Origin: Hordeum vulgare subsp. vulgare
Taxonomy: Eukaryota > Streptophyta > Magnoliopsida > Poales > Poaceae
Reading direction: 5' to 3'
NCBI RefSeq assembly: GCF_904849725.1
Contig: NC_058519.1
Span: 27,793,874 to 27,857,873, forward strand
Length of the DNA: 64,000 nucleotides
The notes beneath the pieces were generated by a model. That model was given only the letters and a program-made list of their open reading frames with translations. It had not been told where the DNA came from and did no database searches. Both the position numbers and the translations under genes were made by a program. Below are positions 25,179 to 34,679 of the stretch, one piece after another; position 1 is the stretch's first letter, and each line of letters starts with the position of its first letter.

Positions 25179-28100
25179 ATGACTAATCGTGAATGGATGT
25201 ACACCGGTCACCATAGTCAGAGAGATATGACCGATGAATGGTTGAGCAAAACCTATGAATTCGTGGAAACGGCGTTTTCTAAAGGCCAGCCAAAAACATG
25301 GTGCCCCTGCACTAAGTTCAAGAATTATTCGCGACAGACAAAGGATGTAATGGGTAAACACCTGCAGATGCGTGGTTTTACTCCCGACTATACCTTGTGG
25401 ACATTTCATGGTGAGTCGGCCCAACGTAACAGAGACGAGGTGTTGCGTCGGCGCACCGATGATTATGGTACAGGGATTGAAGACATGGTGAATGACTTTG
25501 ATGATGCTCGGAACAAGGACGAAGAGATGGAGGAATCCGCGAAAGCCTTCTATGCCATGTTGGAGTCTTCAAAACGTCCTCTTCACGAGCACACTAAGAT
25601 TTCTCAGCTAGATGCCATCGCACAAGTAATGGCTCTGAAAGCCCAGTTCAACATTGGAAGAGACCTGTTTGACTCAGTGATGACCCTATTTGGGCGCTTT
25701 CTACCAGAAGGTCATATTATGCCTTCAAACCTATATGAGTCAGACAAAATCCTTAGTGCACTCAAGATGCCGTATGAGTAGATACATGTTTGTGAGAAGG
25801 GATGTGCCTTATTTAGGAAAGAGTATGCGGACGAAACATATTGTCCATTTTGCAAGTCCTCCAGATATGTTGAGGTAGAAAACGGTGAAGGTGAGAAGAA
25901 GCAGAGCAAAATCCCCGTGAGTGTCCTACGGTATCTGCCGATCCTACCAAGACTTCAACGACTTTACATGCTCGAAGAAACAGCAAAACAGATGACATGG
26001 CACAAACATGGAATTAGGAAAGAATTAGATGAACACGGAGTTCCGATGTTGGTACACCCTTCAGATGGTGACGCATGGAAGGCATTCGATAGTATACATA
26101 AGGAAAAAGCTAAAGAACAAAGGAATTGTCGAATCGCCATCAGCCTCGATGGGTTCAATCCTTTTGGTATGACGGCTACCCAATATAGTTGCTGGCCTGT
26201 ATTTGTCATTCCCCTCAATCTTCCACCATCATCCATTATGCAAAGAAAGCACATATTTCTGACGTTGATAGTTCCAGGGCCAAAATACCCGGGGAAGAAT
26301 ATGAGTGTGTACATGCAACCGCTGATGGATGACTTGAAAGAAGCTTGGGTGAATGGGGTCAACACATACAACACAGCTAAGAAAGAGAACTTTCAAATGT
26401 ATGTTTGGTACCAATACTCGTTGCATGATCTGCCAGCATTTGCGCTTTTCGTTGCCTGGTGTGTGCATGGAAGGTTCCCATGCCCACAATGCAAGGCATC
26501 TCTGAAGTTTCATTCGTTGCCGGCGGGTGGGAAGTATTCTTGGTTTGACTTGCATACACAGTTCTTGCCTATGGACCATCCATTCAGAAAAGACAAGAAG
26601 CATTTCATGAAAGGTAAAGTTGTCAAACACTCAGCACCACCTGCGTTGACGGGGGCACAAATTAATGAACAGTTAAAATCTATGGAGCCTGATCCAAACC
26701 GTCCAGAGTATTTCTTGGGTTATAATGAGGAACACGCCTGGGCCCACAAGCCATGCATCTGGGATCTCCCCTACTTCGAAGACCTCTTACTTCCACACAA
26801 CATTGACATGATGCACACTGAAAAGAATATCGCCGAGGCCCTTCTTGGCACATTTTTCAGCACTGATAAGGGCAAAGATAATACAAAGGCTAGAGTTGAC
26901 CAGGAGACTCTGTGTGATAGGCCATCACTAAACATGCGAGAACGGAAAGGAAGAAAAAATTGGTCCAAACCACCTGCCTGGTACAATCTTGAGAAGGGAG
27001 CAATAAGGGAAATCCTCTTGTGGGTGCAAAAAAAGTTTTTGTTCCCCGATGGGTATGCTGCGAATCTAGCGAGGGGAGCGAGCATTGAAAAAATGAAAAT
27101 TTTTGGGCTCAAGAGTCATGATTGGCACATATGGCTTGAGCGGATAATGCCGGTGATGCTGCGTGGCTATATCCCCGAGGCTGAATGGCTAGTATTGGCC
27201 GAGTTGAGCTATTTCTTCCGTGTTCTTTGTGCTAAAGAGTTGTCGCGTGCCTTGATAGATGACATGGAAGAGTTGGCGCCTGAGTTGCTCTGCAAGTTAG
27301 AGAAGATTTTTCCACCGGGCTTCTTTAATCCGATGCAACACATGATTTTGCATCTCCCAACCGAGGCAAGATTGGGTGGCCCTGTGCAAAATCTTGGTGC
27401 TACGCAACTGAAAGAATGCAGAAGACACTTCGAGGAAAATGTAAAAATAAACGTAGAATTGAAGCATCGATGGCCGAGGCGTTCATTACCGAGGAGGCGG
27501 CAAACTTCGTAACAGCACACTATGATGCCACTATGCACAACTTGCATAATCCAAAGCCCTGGTACAATCTGGGCGACCCCAAACGACGTGAATCCAATCT
27601 CAGCCTTTTCAAAGGGAAGCTCACACCTTCTGGTGTGGGAAAACCAAAGTTGCTGTGCGTCGAGGAGTGGCGCACACTAACGATGTACATATTGAACAAC
27701 TTAACAGAAGTTCGGCCATACATCGAGTAAGTGCTCTGTACATTGTTTCGCAACTTTTAACAAGTTTTGTGTCTAACAACTATTATTAATTGATACAGTC
27801 GATACGTCGAACAATTCTCGAATGGTGTTGCAATCGAAAAAGAATCCATTCTCGAGTATGAACTTCTTGAAAAGACAGGAGGCGGCTATCCCGGTTTCAT
27901 CTCTTGGTTCAAAAAAACGATACCTCCCTTATATATAATAAGTGATTTCCTTTGTTGCTATTACTCATGAGTAACACACCAAACTCTATCATTTCTTAAC
28001 TTCTAGGCTAATTCAGATGAGCAAGTCGACGATGAATTGAGACAAATAGCTAATGGTTTTGACTTTAAGGTCCGTACATTTCAGAAGTACAACATCAACG

Positions 28101-28819
28101 GGTATCGCTTTCGTACTGCTAGCAAAGAGCTTTCAATGCCCGGTCGAAAAACAAACAATTCCGGTGTCTCTGCTATAGGCGGGGGAGGTGTCGAGTATTA
28201 TGGAAGACTTGAAGAAGTCTACGAACTTCATTATTATGGTGAAAATCCTCCGAACGTTGTTGTTTTCAAATGTCATTGGTTCGATCCTACTAAGACAAGA
28301 CGGACTCATGAACATCTTGGGATTGTCGAAATTCGACAAGACATGCAGTTAAGCGGTGTCGATGTCTATATTGTGGCTCAACAGGCCACCCAAGTTTTCT
28401 ATCTGCCATACTGTCGTCAAAGTGTTAAGAACCTAGAAGGTTGGTATGTCGTGTTCGATGTGCCGCCACATCTTAGACCACCTCCCCCAAATGAAGACGA
28501 TTATGAACCTCAAATTGACCCAATAACATATGATGGAGAATTCTTCCAAGAATCGCGTGGTGTCAGACGTCGTACCCGAAACTGCTCTACGTCCACCCTG
28601 AACACGGAGGAACAAGACTCACGTGATGATGAGGAAGAAGTGGAAGTAGAAGAAGTTACCAATGCCGATGAGGTATCAATGCTTGATCGGTTACAAAAAG
28701 GCCTTCCACATGATGTACCTGAACCCGATGACGATATCAGTCATGACGACACGTGTGATACTGATGATGATTTTGCTTCAATTGACCATGGAGAAGAGAC
28801 AGATGATCCAGACTATTAG
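25179..28819 (+). pseudogene. TNP2-type transposase of CACTA 1 (near-complete, few lesions)
   Basis: Exon 1 runs from the ATG at 25179 to about 27726, exon 2 from 27799 to about 27915, exon 3 from 28007 to the stop at 28819. Domains in order are an N-terminal Transpos_assoc region (MTNREWMYTG..., Cys pair WCPCTKF), the TNP2/Transposase_21 catalytic domain (ISLDGFNPFG near 26140; LPHNIDMMHTEKN near 26795), a DUF4216 domain in exon 3 (WFDPTKTRRTHEH...) and an acidic tail. Lesions are a TAG at 25779 with the frame resuming directly after, a 1-bp frameshift near 27385-27396 before 'WCYATERMQK', and a probable loss of the exon-2 donor (at where gt is expected). The product would cut element ends in the nucleus. 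Apart from these lesions the reading frame is remarkably open. Confidence 0.88.
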
Positions 28820-28959
28820 TACTTTGTATGCATCCAAACATTGTTGTTTAATTATTCAATTATTAGTTGAATTATTCATGTATTTATTATTGTTCATTTA
28901 ATTATTGTCCTTGAATTTGTACTAATTATTTAACTATTTATCGTTACAGGTGGTGAGAC

Positions 28960-30984
28960 ATGGCAGGCAGGGATAAGTTGAGGATAGCACCTGGGCAGCT
29001 ACGGAGAACTTTGTTGCAGAGCTTTGCCGAGGAGCCCCGTGGGAGAGGCGTAGGAAAGAAGAGAGGTAGAGGACGTGGTCGTGGGAGAGGGAGGCTGCAT
29101 GATAGGAGCCAGTATCCACTACCCTCGGCTACTTCTGTCTCAACCACTTCACCCTTGCAGACGAGGGTGTCATCGGTGCGGGATCCTACCGTCCAGGAGC
29201 AAACACCTATGCAGGGGGCTGAGGCGGAGGCTGAGGCTGAGGGTGCTGAGGCGGAGGCTGAGGCGGAGGGGCCTGAGGCGGAGGGTGCTGAGGCGGCGGC
29301 TGAGGCGGAGGGTGCTGAGGCGGAGGCTGAGGCGGAGGGGGCTGAGGCAGAGGCTGAGGGGGCTGCCACCAAGTCGGTCTACCAACGTGGTATGACACGA
29401 GTTCTAGACCGATTGGAGTTGCAGCACAGGCCGTTCATTAAGCCAGATGGCGAGAAGTAAGTTGATATATATTGTGTACCTTATATCATTATATTTCACC
29501 AAGTAGCTAATGTCTTTGCCTTATCATTATGTAGGGGGTGGGATTACCCGCAGAATACCCGAAATCCAAACTGCCTCCTTGGTGCTTTACTTAGGGAGCA
29601 CTTCCCCGGGATAGTGCAGTTGCCCGGTGAGGGTATGGTTTCCGAGCCAGGACTCAAGTGGGAGCACTACCAAGCCGCTCTGCTCCCGGAAAACACACAT
29701 GTCAATGGTGTTGTTTGCGTGAGCGTGGCCGACAAGGTGTTGGCTGATTTTTGGGTAACTATTATTTTACCCAATAAAAAGTATACAATGTTATATATTG
29801 TTATTTCCTTCCAAATCATTTCACTATTCATCTGTGCATCTATTTGGCATAATTGCAGAGTTACTTTAGGGTCGAGGAGGGGACGGAGGAGGCGGCCAAG
29901 AAGAACCTCGTGAAAGAGTGCAAGAGTTTATTGAATAACACGAAGCACGAGCTGCGTGTTCAGGCTGTTCGAGATTGGTACGCCAAGCAAGGGGAGCCGA
30001 AGACAAAGACTGAATGTCGGAAGATTTTCCTTGATAAGACCGAGTACATTGAGGTATGTACATTCCAAAGATCAATTCTTAGGGCTAGTTAGGTGTATTT
30101 AGTTATAATACTTAGTTTCATTCTTCATTAACTTACATTCATAGGTGCCCCCGAGATGGTTGGCCGATAAGATGGATTGTTGGGAGATGATAGCGGACAG
30201 GTGGTGCACAGAGGCCTGGTTGAGCACCCACACTATGGCCAAGGACCGTCGTGCCCAATTGGTTGGTGTGCCACACCACCAAGGCAATGCCAACATCAAG
30301 CAATACGCCAAAAAATGGGTATGTGTGCCTTGTTTTGTTTCATCAATAATTCGTTCGTTCATGATTTTTGTTGTACTAATTCTTTGTCTTTTTGTGTAGG
30401 CCAAACACAATAACCAGCCCGAGCCTGAGGGATACGCCGCGTTTAGCATGGCCCATAAGGGCTCGTACAAGACGACGAAGGCATATTCTGAGGGGGACGG
30501 GCCGTCGGCGTACACAATCCTGTCCGCCTATAACAAGATGACGTCTTATTCTGAGGTGGTCAAACAGCTGCGCGGGCCTGACTTTGACCCGAGCCAGAAT
30601 CCTATCGATCCAGAGGCGTTAATGATCTCTGGTGGCGGTAAGAGTCATGGCACGCTGGCCATGTGTGATGGCTTCGTCCCTATCACTGAGACTCTATCTT
30701 AGATCAAGTCGAGGCAAACGAGCTCCACTCCTGCAATACGACAACGCGTGAGGCCAGTTGATCTTGCCATCAAGGTTAGTTTTCTTCATTATTTCTTTCG
30801 TTCTTTTGGCCCTGGATGGATGATGAAAATTCCTTTTGAGGAGTGGTTGCAGGCCACACTTATGAAGGAGAGGGAGGCCACCAGGCTCTTGTTGGAGGAG
30901 AGGGACCGGAATACGCAGAGGTTGCTTGACGAGGAGAGGGCACGCAATAATGCCCATTCGAAGGCCATGCACGACTTCGTTGCG
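28960..30984 (+). pseudogene. CACTA 1 accessory gene (Transposase_24, TNPA-like)
   Basis: Six exons are inferred: 28960-29456, 29535-29754, 29859-30053, 30145-30318, 30400-30774 and 30853-30984, each with gt/ag borders. A further short exon may follow after 31064. The N-terminus is basic (MAGRDKLRIAPGQLRR then GRGRGRGRGR), followed by an acidic EAEAEG repeat. The Transposase_24 core has VPPRWLADKMDCW, HHQGNANIKQYAKKW and DPEALMISGGGKSHG. The last exon is Glu/Arg-rich coiled coil. The only clear lesion is a TAG at 30700 in exon 5 where an acidic codon is expected. It starts about 140 bp after the transposase stop, a usual CACTA gene order. The family is thought to bind subterminal repeats. Confidence 0.8.
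29214..29364 (+). repeat. Hexamer-type repeat encoding (EA)n(EG) tract
   Basis: About 25 copies of gctgag/gcggag words within exon 1 of the accessory gene, coding for an acidic Glu/Ala/Gly tract. It is likely to vary in length between copies. Confidence 0.8.
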
Positions 30985-32059
30985 GTAAGTCAGTTGTGTG
31001 AGAAGCAAGGCTATGTGTGAGACGCAACAAGGCTATTTCTTTGACTCCTCGAAAACTAATTTGCAGGCTATGTGTGAGAAGCAAGGTTTGCCGCCCCTGC
31101 GCCGATGCCTTCTCCGGTGGGAACGGTGAGTTCCCTTTCAATGACCAACCTTGCACGGTCTTATACCATTGCCTATCGCCGTGCTAACCACATATTTTTA
31201 CTCTTGCCTTGTTGCAGCATCATTCCAGAGTTGAATCCCACGATCCCTTTACTTCTCCTGGTGAGAGCCCTAGCAACCCAGCGACCAACGGAGATGCAGC
31301 TTCTCCTCCGTTTCTTGTCATTCGGTAAGTTATTGCTCTCCTTCTTATTCTTCTTATTTTTTAGATCAACTTAGATTATGCCAGGCTTTAGTTAGCTTAG
31401 TAAATTCTAATTGATATTAGCCATGGTTTAGTTAGCTTAGTAAATTCTAGTTGATATTAGAGCTCAAAAATGACATAATTAGTTTAGAAATTTTTAAAAG
31501 AAACCATAAGAGAAGAACAAACAAGAGATGAAGAAATAAGAGAAGAAGAAAGAGGAGAAAAAGATAACTTCTCTTCTTTCTTTTTTCTCTATCTTCTTCT
31601 TCTTCTTCTTCTTCTTCTTCCACTTCTTCCACTTCTTCTTCTTGTTCTTCTTGTTCTTCTTCTTCTTCCACTTCTTCTTCTAATTGCTTAGCTTAATTTA
31701 GATAACTTCTTTCTTATTGTATTCTTCTTCTAACTTCTTTCTCATTATGCAGATTTTGATAAAGCAACATGGCATATGGATGGATGCTCGACGGACTTTG
31801 TAATGCACTTGTGTAGTCTTAGATGAACTTTGTAATGCAATTGTATTTGTGGATGCACTTGTGATGCTTTGTAATACTTTGTGATCTTGTTTGCACTTTA
31901 ATTACATATATTCATGCTGTTTGCACTTGTGTTGTGCTGTTTGCACTTTGTGATGCACTTGTGGTGCTGTTTAGGGGCTGGGCAAATATATATATGTTGC
32001 TCTTTGTATCTATGTTTTGCAAATGCAGGGAATTAACAGAAAACAAATATGAAAAAAAG
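30985..32059 (+). other. CACTA 1 3' region with single-copy 0.4-kb unit and TTC tract
   Basis: It contains possible last exons (31064-31125) and then AT-rich sequence. 'gacataattag' with a GAA-rich arm (31500-31565) and a TTC-rich arm (31568-31690) forms one copy of the unit that is repeated seven times in CACTA 2. Beyond 31760 are short repeats of 'gatgcacttgtg'. No other gene is seen. Confidence 0.6.
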
Positions 32060-32565
32060 CAGAGAGGGTCTTTGCCTACAGCTTACTGACGGCAAAGAAG
32101 ACACGTGGCGGCAGCCTGTGTATCCTGGCAACTCTGGGAATACCAAATTTTCGGCTTTGCCGTCAGCTGGGCTCCAGCTGTCGGCAAAGAGGCGGCCAAG
32201 GGGACCCAGGGGTTTCGGCTTTGCCGTCAGCTCTGCTACGGCTGTGGGCAAAGAGGGGACCTAGGGGTTTCGGCTTTGCCGTCAGCTTTGCTACGGCTGT
32301 GGGCAAAGCCTGCCATTAACCTTCTAACGGAGCTCGGCCTGCGCCGTTGCCGCCACTACTCTTTGCCATCAGCCCGTGCCACAAAGCTGATGGCAAAGTC
32401 TTTGCCGTCGGTCGAGCTCCAGCTGTCGGCAAAGAAGGTGATTGCCGATAAAATCTTGGCCGGTACCTTTGCCGACAGCACACTAACGGCAAAGCCTTTG
32501 CCATGAGTTAAACTGTCCTTTGCCGCCAGCTGTGGCTGTCGGCAAACCAGCAGATTCCAGTAGTG
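32060..32565 (+). repeat. CACTA 1 right subterminal and terminal repeats
   Basis: At least ten 'tttgccgtcagc / gctgtcggcaaag' words in both orientations, ending ccagtagtg at 32565. Confidence 0.75.
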
Positions 32566-33119
32566 TATATGAAAATCTCAGGTTTGTAAAATGTCAATTC
32601 ATATCTAATTAGGTGACATCTCCATGAAAACTACTTATTAAAGAAAATGAAGTCTTGAACATGTACTGAATTAAAATTTTATTGTAATGTACACCAAAAA
32701 TATTTCTCGCTCAGCTTTATTATATGAGATTACTTTTGACTTAAATGCTAATGCATGTAACTGTATATGTTTAGCTTTTAATAGTTCCTCTTTAGTGGCA
32801 TTCAACGTATATGTATGGTTTAATAAAACGTTAGTCCAAATATATATGTAACTCTGTGAACTGAGTAAAATGTTCATTTTCCATCTTTAATAGTAAATAT
32901 GACATACACTCAAATTATAGATATAGAATAGTCAATTTGTACAGTTAACCAAATGTTTCATATAGACAAAATTGCACATGTATTTTTAACAATATGGCAT
33001 CTCATCTTTTACGTGTAAACTTGCAAAATTAAAAAATGAAAGTATCAAATAGGACCATGTATAATGTGAACACACTTTTGGATTCAAACAAAAAAATCCA
33101 TACAAAATATACACTAGCA

Positions 33120-33146
33120 CGTGCGAACGCACGGGTTGCCGACTAG
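33120..33146 (+). other. Helitron 3' hairpin and CTAG end
   Basis: CGTGCG-AA-CGCACG (33120-33133) is a perfect short palindrome, followed by 9 bases and then CTAG at 33143-33146. Hairpin plus CTRR at this spacing is the canonical Helitron terminator. Confidence 0.65.
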
Positions 33147-34174
33147 TTGTACTAATCGGTGTTTTCACGTTCGATTGCAGACCTTCTATAGGTGTGAGGA
33201 TGGATATGAGAAGGAGGCGGCCAGGGTTCTCGAGGCCGAGTGTAGGCGGTTACTACAGAACTTGCGCCACGAGGCTCGGCCGCAGGCTAATCGAGATTAC
33301 TACGCCACGCGTGGTATTAAGAAGCAGAAGAAGGATTGCTGCGGAAAGTTTCTGAAGAAGGAGCAATACATGAAGGTAATTACCTATGCTTAAGTCCTTC
33401 TACGTAGTTTTCTTGATTTCATTCATAGGCGTAGCACTGAAAAGTCTTTCTAATAACTTACAGGTGCCCCCGAGATGGTGTGCGGATAAGATGGATTGTT
33501 GGGAGGCGTTGGTTGATGAGTGGTGCACAAGCAGGTGGCGAGCCGTCCACGAGAATGCGAAGGATCAGCGTAGCCAAATGGTTGGTGTGCCACACCATCA
33601 AGGCATCACCAACTTACTTCAGTTCGGACGAAACTGGGTATGTGATTTGCTTCATGATTCATGCAATTCATTCTTGATGCTAATATTTTGTTCCTCTCTT
33701 TTAGGCGCATCACAATAAGACTGAGATGCCACACTTGTATGACCTTTATGGCATGGCCCATACTGCATCGTACAAGAAGGCGAAGGCATTCTCTGAGTCT
33801 GACCTAGATGATCCCAATAACTTCACCAACATATCATCCCACCAGAAGCTCGTGGCATACAGGGACGCGGGGAAGGCTACGAAAGGGGATGACTTTAACC
33901 CTAGCCAGGAACCTTTGGATCCAGAGCTGGTGATGATATCTGGTGGCGGGAGGCCCCATGGCTAGATAGCCATTGGAGATGGGATAATACGTTGTCCACT
34001 CACTCTCCCGGAGATCAAGGCGCGCCAGTCAAGCAACTGTCCTGAGATAATGCGTCGTCCACGGCCAGTCGAACTTGCCATCGAGGTTAGTTGTACGGAC
34101 TAAGAACACTTTCATCCATTTCATTATGTGTGTCACCATAGATCATTACTGTGGTAACGAGGAATGGTGTTTCA

Positions 34175-34300
34175 GGCTGCTCTTCAGAAAGAGAGATTGG
34201 CAAACGAGGCTGCTTTTGAGAAAGAGAGATTGGCAAGCCAGGCTCCTCTTGAGGCTGCTCTTGAGAAAGAGAGATTGGCAAGTTAGGCTGCTCTTGATGA
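34175..34300 (+). repeat. About 30-bp minisatellite in the CACTA 2 last exon
   Basis: Three to four copies of 'gagaaagagagattggcaa' plus a gctgctctt-like linker, coding for a charged repeat equivalent to the coiled-coil exon of CACTA 1. The copies vary and the last has an in-frame tag. Confidence 0.7.
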
Positions 34301-34679
34301 GAGGGACCAGACCACGGCATGATTGATTGAGGAGGAGAGGTCCCGGAATGAGGCAGGTCAACGGGCCCTGTACGAGCTTTTTGTGGTAAGTTTTTTTTCA
34401 CATTAGCCAAATCATGTGTGTAATGTCTGTTTCATTACTAACTAATACGATCCACTCTTCACGGTCTCTGCGAGAGGAGCGGTCAAGTCCCTCCGCCGAT
34501 GCCCGTCTTCTCTTCGATTGGCACGGTGAGTTTCATTATAAACTAGTATTAATAATTGAGTGTCATCATGCTAACTCAGACATTGCAAAATATCTATTCT
34601 GCAGAATAACTCCCGAGCGGCATCGCACGACCCTTCTCTAGGTGTTTCTCCTCCTTGATGACCGCTACGGTAAGTTTCT

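Larger units (their letters stand above)
23002..32565 (+). mobile_element. CACTA element 1 (complete)
   Basis: It starts CACTACTGGAAAAAC and ends ...GATTCCAGTAGTG, with TAT directly flanking both ends (22999-23001 and 32566-32568), the 3-bp target duplication expected of CACTA/EnSpm elements. Both ends carry many subterminal words of the 'tttgccgtcagc' and 'gctgacggcaaag' type. It holds two multi-exon genes on plus: a TNP2 transposase (25179-28819) and an accessory Transposase_24 gene (28960-30984). Length is 9564 bp, typical for an autonomous-size grass CACTA. Confidence 0.92.
21810..33146 (+). mobile_element. Non-autonomous Helitron carrying CACTA 1
   Basis: The 5' end is A|TCTATTCTATAC and the 3' end is CTAG|T, preceded by a short GC hairpin, all Helitron features. 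The sequences on either side join as one CACTA 2 intron (donor at 21763, acceptor at 33180), which is the best evidence for the boundaries. Removing CACTA 1 and its TAT duplication leaves about 1.77 kb, AT-rich, with no Rep/helicase gene. It contains a direct duplication (see 21816-22030 and 22576-22823). An alternative is a hAT or Mutator relic, but no terminal inverted repeats or target duplication are seen. Confidence 0.6.
21191..34385 (+). pseudogene. CACTA 2 accessory (Transposase_24-type) gene, split and broken
   Basis: I infer exons at 21191-21462, 21543-21762, 33181-33375, 33464-33637, 33705-34085 and 34175-34385 from gt...ag borders and alignment to the CACTA 1 gene. The conserved stretch in exon 4 begins VPPRWCADKMDCW and exon 5 contains EPLDPELVMISGGG, both typical of plant En/Spm-type Transposase_24 proteins. 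A Helitron lies in the intron 48 bp after the exon-2 donor. In-frame stops occur at 21431 (TAG) and 33963 (TAG). The 5' end was removed by the retrotransposon insertion at 21190. The role in the family is an accessory DNA-binding or transposition protein; this copy cannot be functional. Confidence 0.7.

Noticed and set aside
29170..29398. Minus-strand Pro/Gln- or Leu/Ser-rich ORFs and the 142-codon Ser/Ala ORF
   Set aside because: Shadows of the acidic repeat in the CACTA 1 accessory gene.
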